Source: Mesorhizobium sp.
GTDB taxonomy: Bacteria > Pseudomonadota > Alphaproteobacteria > Rhizobiales > Rhizobiaceae
Direction of reading: 5' to 3'
Length of the DNA: 64,000 nucleotides
NCBI RefSeq assembly: GCF_024710845.1
Contig: NZ_JANJTZ010000051.1
Span: forward strand, 1 to 64,000
Part shown: positions 8,055-17,070 of the stretch, piece by piece
Layout of the letters: the number at the start of each line of letters is the position of its first letter
How positions within the stretch are numbered: the stretch's first letter is position 1
Notes under the pieces: model-generated
Told to the model about the DNA's origin: nothing
The model's input: the letters and a program-made list of their open reading frames with translations, nothing else
The model's database searches: none
Translations under genes and position numbers: made by a program

Positions 8055-9005
8055 TCAGGAGGTCACGCGCTGGTTTCGGCCGTAGACCAGCAACATACCG
8101 ATGATGACGGACCCATAGATGATCTGCCGGCCGGCTTCAGGCATCTGCATGATCGACAGCACCGAATTGAGCAGGACGATCAGGACGACGCCGACGACCG
8201 TGCCGGCATAGCGTCCACGCCCGCCGAGGATGTGGGTTCCGCCCAGCACGACCGCGGCGATGGCGGGCAGCAGGAAGCTGTTGCCCATACCCTGGTAGGC
8301 CTTGGCGGAATAGCCGGCGAGCAGGATGCCGGCGGTTGCCGCGCACAGGCCCGAGACGACAAAGGCGCCGACGATGACGAGGCGGGTGCGGATGCCGGAC
8401 AGGAAGGCCGCGGCCTCGCGCGAGCCGGTGGCGTAGATCGAGCGGCCGAAGCCGGTGCGGGTCAGGATCACCGCAATCACGATCGAGGTCGCGGCCCAGA
8501 CGAAGATCGCCACGGGGATGCCGAGGATGCGCTCCTTGGCGAGGTAGAGCATCAGCGGCGTCGCCGAATCCTGCGGCGCGAAGCCGCCGGTCTGGGCGAC
8601 CATCAGGCCGCGCAGCACCGTGTCGACGCCCAGCGTGAAGATCATCGAGGGGATGCGCAGGAAGGCGACGCCGAAGCCGTTGAGGAGGCCGACCGCAAGT
8701 CCCACGGCGAGCGCGGTGGGTAGCGCCCAGTCGCCGCCGACCGCCGTCGCCGTCATTGCGGCCGCCGTCAGCGTCCACGGCACCGACAGGTCGATGTGAC
8801 CGAGCAGGATGACCATCATCATGCCGGCGGCGCAGATGCCCAGGAACGAGCCTGTCTGCAATTGCTGCAGCAGATAGCCCGGCGACAGGAGCGGCGCGGT
8901 ACCGGTGGTCGACAGCGTGTAGGCGGTGCCGGCGAGCAGGATCGCCACCACGAAGAGGGAGGCGATGACGATCGGCTTGTTTTCCGGCGAGACGGCAATG
9001 CGCAT
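8055..9005 (-). CDS. Sugar ABC transporter permease (RbsC-like)
   Basis: A 316-residue inner-membrane permease of the branched-chain/CUT2 sugar family, with about 8-10 hydrophobic helices. The family hallmarks are present: GHIDLSV near residue 68 in place of the usual GGIDLSVG, and the cytoplasmic coupling loop TGFGRSIYATGSREAAAFLSGI. It is the last gene of a minus-strand operon (SBP, ATPase, permease, permease), 6 bases after the preceding permease, so the two probably form a heterodimer. The sugar is not evident from sequence. Confidence 0.88.
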   Translation of the reverse strand: MRIAVSPENKPIVIASLFVVAILLAGTAYTLSTTGTAPLLSPGYLLQQLQTGSFLGICAAGMMMVILLGHIDLSVPWTLTAAAMTATAVGGDWALPTALAVGLAVGLLNGFGVAFLRIPSMIFTLGVDTVLRGLMVAQTGGFAPQDSATPLMLYLAKERILGIPVAIFVWAATSIVIAVILTRTGFGRSIYATGSREAAAFLSGIRTRLVIVGAFVVSGLCAATAGILLAGYSAKAYQGMGNSFLLPAIAAVVLGGTHILGGRGRYAGTVVGVVLIVLLNSVLSIMQMPEAGRQIIYGSVIIGMLLVYGRNQRVTS

Positions 9006-9011
9006 GACGGG

Positions 9012-10058
9012 CTACCTGAACAGATCGAGTTTGTTCTTGACCCGCAATGTGCGGATCGCGCCGAACGACACCGCGACCAGCAGGACCAGGCCTTCGATCA
9101 GCGGCTGCAGCAACGGGTCGATGTCGAGGATGCGGAAGTAGAACGAAATGACGCGCAGGATGGCCGCGCCGACGAGGCTGGCCACCGCGCCGCCGACACC
9201 GCCGAGCAGGGAGGTGCCGCCGAGCACGACGGCGGCGATGGAGTTGAGCGTGTAGGCGCCGGCCTGCTGGAGATCGGCATTGCCCGACGAGGTCTGGATC
9301 GCCAGGTAGAGGCCGCCGCAGGCTGCGAAGAAGCCGCCGAGCGTGAAGGCTGCGATCTTGGCCCGTGCGATCGGCAGGCCCGACATGAAGGCGGCACCCT
9401 CGGCCGAGCCGATGGCGTAGACGGTGCGCCCGGTGACGGAGCGGCGGAATGGAACCCAGACCAGGGCGGTCACCAGCAGGACGATGATCAGCGGCACGGG
9501 AATGTCGGCGAAGGGCCTGAGCCACCAGGCGTCTCCGCCGTCGGCGAGGCCGTAGGTGTCGGCGAAGTCCCAGACCGAATTGGTGAGCGCCCAGCCGAGG
9601 TCGCCGTCGACGTCGCCGCCGGGCTTGGGGCGCACGAGCAGCGCCAGGCCGATGGCGATGGCGCCGGTGGCCAGCGTCGCGATGATCGGCTGGATGCGCC
9701 CGTAGACCACGATCAACCCGTTGGCCAGGCCGAAGGCCGTGCCCGACAAAAGGGTGGCGATCATGCCGAAGACGATTTCGGCGGGCGAGCCGTTGACGAG
9801 GACGGAAGCGATGCAGGAGGTCAGCGTCATCACGGCGCCGACCGAGAGGTCGAGCCCGCCCGCCAGTACCGGGATCGTCTGCGCCATGGCGACGAACGCG
9901 ATCGCCGCGGTTTCGTTGGCGTTCTGCACCGCAACGGCGGACGAGAAGCCGCGCGGATGCAGCATGTTGTAGAGGAGATAGATCGCCGCGAGCAGCAGCA
10001 GCGCCGAAGCGAAGCCGAGGTTCTGCTGCAGCCACCTCTTCCATGCGGGCTGGTGCAT
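9012..10058 (-). CDS. Sugar ABC transporter permease (RbsC-like)
   Basis: A 348-residue CUT2-type permease. GGLDLSVGAVM near residue 67 and the coupling loop RRSVTGRTVYAIGSAEGAAF (about residue 210) are typical. Some extra residues between helices (PKPGGDVDGDLGWALTNSVW) make it slightly longer than RbsC; similar insertions occur in permeases of larger or less common monosaccharides. The ATG overlaps the stop codon of the ATPase gene by one base (TGATG), so translation is coupled. It probably pairs with the permease at 8055-9005. Confidence 0.88.
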   Translation of the reverse strand: MHQPAWKRWLQQNLGFASALLLLAAIYLLYNMLHPRGFSSAVAVQNANETAAIAFVAMAQTIPVLAGGLDLSVGAVMTLTSCIASVLVNGSPAEIVFGMIATLLSGTAFGLANGLIVVYGRIQPIIATLATGAIAIGLALLVRPKPGGDVDGDLGWALTNSVWDFADTYGLADGGDAWWLRPFADIPVPLIIVLLVTALVWVPFRRSVTGRTVYAIGSAEGAAFMSGLPIARAKIAAFTLGGFFAACGGLYLAIQTSSGNADLQQAGAYTLNSIAAVVLGGTSLLGGVGGAVASLVGAAILRVISFYFRILDIDPLLQPLIEGLVLLVAVSFGAIRTLRVKNKLDLFR

Positions 10059-11581
10059 CAGGCGGCCTCGACATCGATGTTGAGCGAGGCGGCGATCAGG
10101 CCCTCCTCAGTGAGCTGGTCGCCTTCCTTCTCGCTGACGACGCGGCCGCCATAGAGGACCGAGACGCGGTCGCAGCAGCCGATCAGTTCGGCGTAGTCGG
10201 ACGAATAGAACAGGATCGCCTTGCCGGCATTGGCGAGCTCGCGCATCAGCCGGTAGATCTCCTGCTTGGTGCCGACGTCGATGCCGCGCGTCGGGTCGTT
10301 GAGCAGGATGATGTCGGGATCGATCATCAGCCACTTGGCGATGACGACTTTCTGCTGGTTGCCGCCCGACAGGGTCATCACCGGATCGGCCGCCGAGCCG
10401 GCCTTGATCTTGAGCCGCTCAATGCCATCGTCGATCGACTGCCTTGCAAGCGCCGGATCGAGGAACGGCCCGCGCGAGATGCGCGAGAACGACGACGCCA
10501 GCAGGTTGTCGCCGATCGACATGCCGAGCATCAGGCCCTCGGTCTTGCGGTCTTCGGGGACCAGAGCAATGCGGGTGCGGCCGGACCTGGCGGCGGCCGG
10601 CGAGCGGGGCACGCCTTTCTGGCCGTCGATGACGACCTTGCCCTCGACGTCGCGCAACACGCCGAACAGCGCCAGCAGGAGTTCCTTCTGTCCCTGGCCG
10701 TCGAGCCCGCCGAGGCCGACGATCTCGCCTGCCTGGACGGAAAGGTCGATGCCGTTCAGCCGGTTCTGCCAGGCGAGCCCCTCGACGCTGAGCAGCGGCG
10801 CGCCGCGCTCCGCCGCCGGAACCGGTGCCGGCTTCGGCGGAAACTGGGCCTCCACGTCGCGGCCGATCATCAGCCGGACGATGTCGCGCTCGCTCTTGTC
10901 GCCCTTGGCGAAGGTCTCGATGTGCCGGCCGTTGCGGAACACCGACAGCGTGTCGCAGAGCTGGTCGACCTCGTGCATGCGGTGCGAGATGAACAGGCTC
11001 GCGACGCCCTGCGCCTTCAACTCGCCGAGCAGGTCGTAGACGGTCTGCACGTCGCGCGCCGTCAGCGCCGAGGTCGCCTCGTCGAGGATCAGTACCTTCG
11101 GGTCGCGGCCGAGCGCCTTGGCGATCTCGACCATCTGGCGCCGCGACAGCGACAGTTCGCGCACCAGCGCATTGGGGTCGATGTCCTCGCAACGCACCCG
11201 CGCCAGCAGCGCTTCCGCCCGCGCCACCTGGGCGCGGCGGTCGATCAGCCCGAAGCGGCGCGGCGGCCGGGCAATGGAGATATTGTCGGCGACCGATAGG
11301 TCCGGCACCAGCGACAATTCCTGGAACATGCAGACGATGCCGGCGGCTGCGGCAGACTGCGGTTCGGAGAATGAGACGGGACGTCCTTCCAGCAGCATCT
11401 CGCCCGCATCGGGGCGCAGCACGCCGGCCATAATCTTGATGAGCGTCGACTTGCCGGCGCCGTTCTCGCCGAGCACGCCATGGATGGAGCCTGCGCGGCA
11501 GGAGAAATCGACGTTCTCCAGCGCCCTGACGCCGGCGAAGTATTTCGAGATTCCGCGATATTCGACGATGGGGCTGGACAT
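10058..11581 (-). CDS. Sugar ABC transporter ATP-binding protein, two-domain (RbsA/MglA-like)
   Basis: A 507-residue protein with two fused nucleotide-binding domains. In the N-terminal domain: Walker A GENGAGKST (38-46), Q-loop FQE (86-88), signature-like LSLSRRQ (143-149) and Walker B VLILDEATSAL. In the C-terminal domain the Walker A is degenerate (GLGGLDGQGQKE) while the signature LSGGNQQKVVIAKWL and Walker B IILLNDPTRGID are good. This asymmetry is normal for RbsA-like proteins; only one site is expected to be fully catalytic. It lies between the SBP gene (separated by a stem-loop) and the two permease genes (overlapping). Confidence 0.92.
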   Translation of the reverse strand: MSSPIVEYRGISKYFAGVRALENVDFSCRAGSIHGVLGENGAGKSTLIKIMAGVLRPDAGEMLLEGRPVSFSEPQSAAAAGIVCMFQELSLVPDLSVADNISIARPPRRFGLIDRRAQVARAEALLARVRCEDIDPNALVRELSLSRRQMVEIAKALGRDPKVLILDEATSALTARDVQTVYDLLGELKAQGVASLFISHRMHEVDQLCDTLSVFRNGRHIETFAKGDKSERDIVRLMIGRDVEAQFPPKPAPVPAAERGAPLLSVEGLAWQNRLNGIDLSVQAGEIVGLGGLDGQGQKELLLALFGVLRDVEGKVVIDGQKGVPRSPAAARSGRTRIALVPEDRKTEGLMLGMSIGDNLLASSFSRISRGPFLDPALARQSIDDGIERLKIKAGSAADPVMTLSGGNQQKVVIAKWLMIDPDIILLNDPTRGIDVGTKQEIYRLMRELANAGKAILFYSSDYAELIGCCDRVSVLYGGRVVSEKEGDQLTEEGLIAASLNIDVEAA

Positions 11582-11611
11582 GCGGGCGTCACTGTCTGCG
11601 AAGGAGGGATC

Positions 11612-11633
11612 GGCCCCGCCGCGAGGCGGGGCC
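11612..11633 (-). terminator. Stem-loop after binding-protein gene
   Basis: A perfect 9-bp GC stem (GGCCCCGCC / GGCGGGGCC) with a 4-base loop lies between the stop of the SBP gene (11650) and the start of the ATPase gene (11581). There is no T-run behind it, so it is more likely a transcript-stabilising or partially terminating hairpin than a full terminator. Confidence 0.65.
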
Positions 11634-11649
11634 GGGGATGACGCTATCG

Positions 11650-12786
11650 CTACTTCACGTCCTCTTCGGACTTCGACATGATCGCCGGGCCGGAAACGTT
11701 CACGCCGCAGGGCGGGAACTCGTTCACCGTGAAGAAGTTGTCGGGCAGGTCGCTCCAGAAGTTCTCGCCGTCCTTCAGCTGGTCATAGGTGGCGACCGGC
11801 AGCGGCACGGAGATGAGCTGCGGCATCACCTGACCCTCGAGCGCCGCGACCGCCGCCTTCATGGCGATGGCGACGAGGCCCGGCGACTGGCCGATGGAGA
11901 TGCCCTTCAGCCCTTCGCCCGAATGCTTGGCGACCAGCTTGCGGAAGCCGTTCTCGGATTCGCCGGCGATCGGCACCATCGGGTGCTTGGCGTCGATCAT
12001 CGCCTGCACCACGCCCGTCGTGCCGCCCTGCGCGAGGATGGCGTCGAACTTGCCGTGGACGGCGATGGCGTCGGCGGTCACCTTCTGCGCCGTGCCGTCG
12101 TCCCAATTGCCGACGACCTGGACGACTTCCCAATTGCCGCCGGACGCCTTCAGCGTGTCGTTGATGCCGATCGAGCGGTCGCGGTCGACCGAATTGCCCG
12201 GCAGGCCGCGGACCTCGAGCACCTTGCCGGAGGTCTTCCCCTGGGCCTTGAGCTCCTTCAGCACGAACTCGGCCCAGGTCCTGCCCATCGCGAGCTGGTC
12301 CTCGTTGACCTGCATCACGGCGTCGGTGTCGAGCACGTTGTCGAAAGGAACGATGACGACGTTGTTCTTGTCGGCCAGCCGGATGACGCGGTCGAAGCCG
12401 TCGGGCGACACGGCGATGGTGACGATCGCGTCGAAGCCCTGATTGATGAAGTCCTCGATGGCGCCAAGCTGCGCCGGCGCGTCGGTGCCGGTGGATACGA
12501 CCTTGAACTCCTTGATCTTATCCTTGATGGCCGGATCCTCGGCAAAGGCCTTGGCCGTCTTGATCATCTGGATGCGCCAGGTGTTGCCGACGAAGCCGTT
12601 GACGATTGCGATCTTGTAGGGACCGGGCTTGGCCTCCCACTGCATGTATTTGGTGTCCGCCGACCAGGGCGCGAAGCACGCCGGATCGGCTCCGGGGCCC
12701 GACACGACGGCGGGACCCGCGAGGGCGAGCTGCGCCGACAGGGCGAGCGCCCCGATCGCGGTGGTGAACTGCAGAAGTCTTCTCAT
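11650..12786 (-). CDS. Sugar ABC transporter substrate-binding protein
   Basis: A periplasmic binding protein of 378 residues, family of ribose/galactose-type (LacI-like fold) receptors. It has a signal peptide (MRRLLQFTTAIGALALSAQLALA). After it comes a receptor core with PYKIAIVNGFVGNTWRIQMI, the usual first strand and ligand-contact helix, and QGGTTGVVQAMIDAK in the second lobe. The protein is longer than RbsB (about 290), with an N-terminal extension containing CFAPWSADTKYMQWEAKPG. The start at 12786 follows GGGAGGAACCAGT; an in-frame ATG five codons upstream would put this ribosome binding site inside the gene. It is the first gene of the minus-strand transport operon. Confidence 0.9.
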   Translation of the reverse strand: MRRLLQFTTAIGALALSAQLALAGPAVVSGPGADPACFAPWSADTKYMQWEAKPGPYKIAIVNGFVGNTWRIQMIKTAKAFAEDPAIKDKIKEFKVVSTGTDAPAQLGAIEDFINQGFDAIVTIAVSPDGFDRVIRLADKNNVVIVPFDNVLDTDAVMQVNEDQLAMGRTWAEFVLKELKAQGKTSGKVLEVRGLPGNSVDRDRSIGINDTLKASGGNWEVVQVVGNWDDGTAQKVTADAIAVHGKFDAILAQGGTTGVVQAMIDAKHPMVPIAGESENGFRKLVAKHSGEGLKGISIGQSPGLVAIAMKAAVAALEGQVMPQLISVPLPVATYDQLKDGENFWSDLPDNFFTVNEFPPCGVNVSGPAIMSKSEEDVK

Positions 12787-12884
12787 ACTGGTTCCTCCCA
12801 TGGTTCGCGCCAGGTGGCGTGGTGCTTGGGCGGGCTGGCGCCGCTCGCCTCAGCTCTTGCCGGGCCTCCTCCGCCCGGAATCTG

Positions 12885-13619
12885 TCAGGCCGATGCCTCC
12901 ATCTCCTCGTTGAAGAACTTGAAGCCGGTCATCAGGTGATTGCGCAGCCGGTACTGGAAGGAGAGCAGGTCGCGCGCGGCCAGCGCGTCGACCACCCCTT
13001 CGTGCTCGGCATAGGTCTGCGTCTTGAATGTGCGCCGCGTCTTACCTTTCTGCATGATGCGCAGGACGATCGGCTTCATCACCGAGTAAACGTCCAGAAT
13101 GGTGTCGTTGCCGAGGATCGAGACCAGCCGCAGGTGGAAGGAGAAATCCACCTCGGACGCCTCCTGCAGGTCCTGAATGCCGGACAGGCGCACATTGATG
13201 CGGTGCAGTTCGCCGACGTCGCGATCGCCCAGCCGCTCGATGATGCGGTCGGCCGCTCCCACCTCGATCAGGTCGCGAAAAGCCTGCACGTCGGCGAAGG
13301 TCTTGCGCGACACTTCCATGGTGTTGAACGAGAAAAGCTCGAAGGCGCGCGACATGCGGTTGTCGGTGATCGTCGCGCCGACCTTCGGCCTGACCTCGAC
13401 CATGCCGTAGGCTTTGAGGATGCGCATCGCCTCGCGCACCGTGTTGCGGCTGGCGCTGAAGCGGGCGCAGAGCTCGCGCTCGGTCGGCAGGCTGTCGCCG
13501 ACCTTGAGCCCTTCGTCGGCAATCAGCTCCCGGATCTGTCGGACCACGACATCCACGGCCGAACCCGCGGCCGGGACGGCATCCGGCTGCCGCAAGGCCT
13601 TCGTTCTGCCGGCCATCAT
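12885..13619 (-). CDS. GntR-family regulator (FadR subfamily, FCD domain)
   Basis: A 244-residue transcription regulator. The N-terminal winged helix shows the GntR pattern LPTERELCARFSASRNTVREAMRILKAYGMV (given in parts: about residues 43-72). The C-terminal helical FCD domain (about 95-235) has EVDFSFHLRLV and a late REL/RNHL helix, the usual metal- or ligand-binding frame. It is transcribed ahead of the transport operon (98 bases before the SBP gene) and divergently from the FAH-family gene, so it probably controls one or both in response to a sugar or sugar acid. Two similar candidate operator sites lie in the 285-base gap upstream (13656 and 13831). Confidence 0.88.
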   Translation of the reverse strand: MMAGRTKALRQPDAVPAAGSAVDVVVRQIRELIADEGLKVGDSLPTERELCARFSASRNTVREAMRILKAYGMVEVRPKVGATITDNRMSRAFELFSFNTMEVSRKTFADVQAFRDLIEVGAADRIIERLGDRDVGELHRINVRLSGIQDLQEASEVDFSFHLRLVSILGNDTILDVYSVMKPIVLRIMQKGKTRRTFKTQTYAEHEGVVDALAARDLLSFQYRLRNHLMTGFKFFNEEMEASA

Positions 13620-13655
13620 CCGCCAGGCTCCATCCCCGAGTTTCCGATCAATGCT

Positions 13656-13676
13656 TATTTGTCGGACCAGAACTGG
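13656..13676. promoter_or_regulatory. Candidate GntR operator A
   Basis: TATTTGTCGGACCAGAACTG followed by G, containing TTGTCGGACCA, close to the TTGTC-N-GACAA type seen at many FadR-subfamily operators. It also contains the inverted repeat ACCAG-AA-CTGGT. It lies 37 bases upstream of the GntR start. Operator B at 13831 is nearly the same sequence. Confidence 0.5.
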
Positions 13677-13830
13677 TAAAGACGTAGAAAATGGGTGTCA
13701 ATACGTCAGACGACGACGGCGCCCGGTGGCGCATCTAGTGCGGCCGTTTGACGCTTGGCGACGCTAGTCGGTTGCTCTGCACTCCTCCGACGGCGGCAGG
13801 ACCGGATTGACTGACAGCCATTCGCAACGC

Positions 13831-13850
13831 TATTTGTCCAACCAGAACGG
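13831..13850. promoter_or_regulatory. Candidate GntR operator B
   Basis: TATTTGTCCAACCAGAACGG differs from operator A in only a few bases and lies 55 bases upstream of the FAH-family gene. The pair flanks the divergent promoter region from both sides. Confidence 0.5.
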
Positions 13851-13904
13851 CCTCGGCTTTGCCCGAAGCTCAGCCGGCGGGCATTTCAGGGCTGAAGGAT
13901 CGCG

Positions 13905-15056
13905 ATGAGCTTCTTTGCGCAGGACGAAGATCGGGACGGCGTCTTCGTGGGGCGGGTGTGGTCGCCGGAGGCCGGCGGACCGTCGGTGGTCACGGTCCGC
14001 GACGGGGTGGTGGTGGACATCACGGCTTCCGCCGCGCCGACGGTTTCGGATGTCTGCGAGCACACGGCTCCGGACGACTATGTCCGGAGGGCGCCCGGGC
14101 GGCCGGTCGGGCCGCTGGCCGAGATCGCGGCCAATCCTCCCGGCGACGCGAAGCGACCGCACTTCCTGGCGCCCTGCGACCTGCAGTCGGTGAAGGCCTG
14201 CGGTGTTACCTTTGCCTCTTCCATGGTCGAACGCGTCATCGAGGAGAAGGCGGCCGGCGACCCGGCGAAGGCGCGCGCCGTGCGCGAGCGCGTCGGCGCG
14301 GCGATCGGCGGCTCGCTGCGCAATGTCAGGGCGGGCTCCGAGGAGGCGGCGCGGGTCAAGAAGGCGCTGATCGCCGAGGGGCTGTGGAGCCAGTATCTCG
14401 AAGTGGGCATCGGCCCTGATGCCGAAGTGTTCTCCAAGGCGCAGATCCTCTCTTCGGTCGGCCCCGGCGCGGATGTCGGCCTGCATCCCATCTCCAGGTG
14501 GAACAACCCCGAACCGGAGATCGTGCTGGCGGTGTCGTCGCGCGGACGCATCGTCGGCGCCACGCTCGGCAACGACGTCAATCTGCGCGACGTCGAGGGG
14601 CGTTCGGCCCTGCTGCTGTCGAAGGCGAAGGACAACAATGCGAGCTGCGCGATCGGGCCGATGATCCGTCTCTTCGACGGCGCCTTTACGCTCGACGCCG
14701 TGCGCGCGGCCGAACTCGAACTGACGGTGACCGGCGAAGACGGCTTCACGCTCAAAGGCCATTCCTCGATGAAGGAGATCAGCCGCGATCCGGAAGACCT
14801 CGTCCGCCAGACCATCGGGCGGCACCACCAGTATCCCGACGGGCTGATGCTGTTCCTGGGCACGCTCTTCGCGCCGGTGCAGGATCGCGACGTGCCGGGC
14901 GAAGGCTTCACCCATAAGATCGGCGATGTCGTCACCATCGCGTCGCAGGGACTGGGACATCTGCGCAATACGGTGCGACTGTCGACAGAATGTCCGGAGT
15001 GGAACTTCGGCACCCGTGCCCTGATGCGCAACCTCGCGGCCCGCGGACTGATCTGA
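13905..15056 (+). CDS. FAH-family dehydratase/hydrolase (XylX-like)
   Basis: A 383-residue member of the fumarylacetoacetate hydrolase superfamily. The metal-binding core lies in the C-terminal two thirds: HPISRWNNPEPEIVLAVSS (about residues 193-211) with the acidic ligands, then GATLGNDVNLRDVEGRSALL. The long N-terminal domain (VFVGRVWSPEAGGPSVVTVRDG) and total length fit the XylX-like branch, which dehydrates 2-keto-3-deoxy sugar acids in non-phosphorylative pentose catabolism. I infer a role on a keto-deoxy sugar acid from the sugar transporter next to it; the exact substrate is not known. GAAGGA lies upstream of the ATG. It is monocistronic, divergent from the GntR gene. Confidence 0.8.
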   Translation: MSFFAQDEDRDGVFVGRVWSPEAGGPSVVTVRDGVVVDITASAAPTVSDVCEHTAPDDYVRRAPGRPVGPLAEIAANPPGDAKRPHFLAPCDLQSVKACGVTFASSMVERVIEEKAAGDPAKARAVRERVGAAIGGSLRNVRAGSEEAARVKKALIAEGLWSQYLEVGIGPDAEVFSKAQILSSVGPGADVGLHPISRWNNPEPEIVLAVSSRGRIVGATLGNDVNLRDVEGRSALLLSKAKDNNASCAIGPMIRLFDGAFTLDAVRAAELELTVTGEDGFTLKGHSSMKEISRDPEDLVRQTIGRHHQYPDGLMLFLGTLFAPVQDRDVPGEGFTHKIGDVVTIASQGLGHLRNTVRLSTECPEWNFGTRALMRNLAARGLI

Positions 15057-15141
15057 AGGCGTCATTCCGGATCTCCGGTCGGGGCCACGGCGGCGCCCCA
15101 GTTCCCGGCAGATGGGCGAAGGACCGGTTCAGGTAGAGGTT

Positions 15142-15996
15142 CTAGGTCGCCAGTTCGTAGGCGCGGATCGCGTTGCCGCCGAGAATCGCGTCGCGTTCGT
15201 CGTCCGTGCAGCCCCGCAGCAGGACATCGGTCGCCTCCAGCCATGAAGCGTAGTCGGCGGCCAGCAGGCAGACGGGCCAGTCGCTGCCCCAGATCAGCCG
15301 GTTGGGCCCGAAATACTCGAGCACGAGATCGACGCAAGGACGCAGCGTCTCGACCGACCATCCGGCGCCCGCTTCCGTCACGAGGCCCGAGAGCTTGCAG
15401 AAGGCATCGGTCTCGGCGGCCAGTCTTCGCATATCTAGGGCCCAGCCGGCGATGTCGCCGGCCGCGATCGCCGGCTTTGCGCAATGGTCGATGATTGTGC
15501 GCATGCCGGGATGGCGGGCGAGCAGGACGGAGAGATTGACGAGATGGCGCGGCAGGACTAGCGCGTCGAAGACGAGCCCGTGCTGGTTCAGCGCGTGGAA
15601 GGCGGCATCAAGGTCCGGCCGCAGCATCCAGTCGTCGTCGGGCAGGTCCTGGATCATCGGGCGCAGGCCCTTGAGTATCGGATCGGCGGCAAGCCCGGCG
15701 ATGCGGGCAGGCGCGTCCGCGGCCTCGAAGTCCGCCCAGCCGACCACGCCCTCGATGAAAGTGCGGTCTCGCGCGAGCGACAGCATGAACTGCGTTTCCG
15801 CTTCGGTCGGCGCGGCCTGCACGAGGATCGTCCCAGATATCCCTGCATTCTGGATGAGAGGCTCTAGGTCCTCGGGCATGAAGTCGCGATGGATGGGGCC
15901 GAGGGCGGGCGTCAGCCAGCCGTAGTCGCCGCGCGACAGCCGCCAGAAATGCTGGTGCGCGTCGATCCGCCTTGTCGAAACCGGCATTCGCAACAT
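15142..15996 (-). CDS. Amidohydrolase-family sugar lactonase (FucD/RhaB-lactonase-like)
   Basis: A 284-residue TIM-barrel hydrolase of the amidohydrolase_2 type. The metal motif IDAHQHFW (H14, H16) is followed by GDYGWL, IIDHCAKP and the conserved C-terminal LIWGSDWPV (catalytic Asp). This set is typical of L-fucono-, L-rhamnono- and galactono-lactonases, which open the lactone made by an aldose dehydrogenase. Its ATG overlaps the stop of the aldo/keto reductase gene (TGATG), so both proteins are made together. This supports a two-step oxidation of an aldose to an aldonate in the cytoplasm. Confidence 0.88.
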   Translation of the reverse strand: MLRMPVSTRRIDAHQHFWRLSRGDYGWLTPALGPIHRDFMPEDLEPLIQNAGISGTILVQAAPTEAETQFMLSLARDRTFIEGVVGWADFEAADAPARIAGLAADPILKGLRPMIQDLPDDDWMLRPDLDAAFHALNQHGLVFDALVLPRHLVNLSVLLARHPGMRTIIDHCAKPAIAAGDIAGWALDMRRLAAETDAFCKLSGLVTEAGAGWSVETLRPCVDLVLEYFGPNRLIWGSDWPVCLLAADYASWLEATDVLLRGCTDDERDAILGGNAIRAYELAT

Positions 15997-17030
15997 CAGG
16001 GCCCCTCCGGCACCGGGGCGTCGCTTCTGAGCAGGCTGGCGCCCTTCAGGTCTGACCATAGTGCGCCGGGCAGCGGACGAGAGAAGATGCCGACATTGGC
16101 CTCGACCTCCGCCGCGCTGACGGCGCCGGGGATGACGGTGCGGACGGCGGGATGACCCATCACGAACTGCAAGGCCGCCTCAATCAGCCTCACGCCATGG
16201 GCCGCGCAGATCGCCTCGATGCGGCGGACCCGGTCGAGGATCTCCGTCGAGGCCGGCGCATAATTATAGCGCGCGCCCTCGACCGCACCTGTGGCGAGGA
16301 TGCCGGAATTGTAGGGGCCGCCCAGAATGATGCCGACGTCGCGGCGCACGCAGAGCGGCAGGAAACTTTCGAGGGCTTCCTGCTCCAGCAGCGTATAGCG
16401 ACCGGCCAGCAGGAAGCAGTCGAAATCGCCGAGACCAAGCAGCCGCTCGCAGACCTGCCATTCGTTCACCCCGGCGCCGATGGCTTTAATCACGCCGGCG
16501 TCGCGCAGTTCCGTCAGCGCGCGATAGCCACCGCGCTCGAACAGTTCGCGGACGCGGGCATCGGCCGCCTCCCGACTGCCTTGGGAGAACGTGTCGACGT
16601 CGTGCACCAGGAGGATGTCGACGGCATCGACGCCGAGCCTTTTCAGGCTCGCCTCGTGGCTGCGCATCACGCCGTCATAGGAATAGTCGAACACGATGCG
16701 TTTCTGCGGCACGTCGACGAAGGCTTCGGGCGTCACCTCGTCCGGTTCGCAGTCGACCAGGAGCCGCCCGATCTTGGTGGACAGCGTCAGCGCCCGGCGG
16801 TCCCAGCCCCGAAGCGCCGTGCCGACACGCTGTTCGGACCGGCCGAGGCCGTATTGGGGGGCGGTGTCGAAGTAGCGGATGCCGGCGGCCCACGCCGCCT
16901 GGAGCGCACCCTGTGCATCGTCCTCCGAAATCCTGCGGTAGAGATTGCCGAGCGGTGCACCGCCGAACCCCATCCGTGTCAGGGGAACGGGGCGCGCGGC
17001 GCGCAGTGAGACGGTGTCGGAAGCCTTCAT
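15996..17030 (-). CDS. Aldo/keto reductase, probable aldose 1-dehydrogenase
   Basis: A 344-residue AKR-fold oxidoreductase. Catalytic residues are visible: D55 and Y60 in YFDTAPQYGLGRSE, lysine in STKIGR, and histidine in ILLVHDVD. The closest functional types I recognise are D-threo-aldose (L-fucose) 1-dehydrogenase and pyridoxal dehydrogenase, which oxidise aldoses to lactones with NAD(P). The coupled lactonase gene just downstream fits an aldose dehydrogenase. The ATG at 17030 is chosen; a GTG nine codons further upstream is possible. The GntR gene lies 40 bases upstream, in the same operon. Confidence 0.87.
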   Translation of the reverse strand: MKASDTVSLRAARPVPLTRMGFGGAPLGNLYRRISEDDAQGALQAAWAAGIRYFDTAPQYGLGRSEQRVGTALRGWDRRALTLSTKIGRLLVDCEPDEVTPEAFVDVPQKRIVFDYSYDGVMRSHEASLKRLGVDAVDILLVHDVDTFSQGSREAADARVRELFERGGYRALTELRDAGVIKAIGAGVNEWQVCERLLGLGDFDCFLLAGRYTLLEQEALESFLPLCVRRDVGIILGGPYNSGILATGAVEGARYNYAPASTEILDRVRRIEAICAAHGVRLIEAALQFVMGHPAVRTVIPGAVSAAEVEANVGIFSRPLPGALWSDLKGASLLRSDAPVPEGP

Positions 17031-17070
17031 GCCGGCTTGCCACCCATGCTCTTCCACGCGGCTGCCGCAG

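Noticed and set aside
8137-10074. Very long open frame (645 codons) running through both permease genes in another frame
   Set aside because: The translation is Arg/Pro-rich without motifs, a usual shadow in GC-rich DNA; the permease frames carry all family motifs.
8796-11299. Long plus-strand open frames (452 and 418 codons) opposite the permease and ATPase genes
   Set aside because: Composition dominated by Arg, Asp, Gln and His typical of antisense frames; no domains recognised.
14078-15065. Minus-strand open frames opposite the FAH-family gene
   Set aside because: Shadows of the plus-strand gene, which has clear metal-binding motifs and a ribosome binding site.
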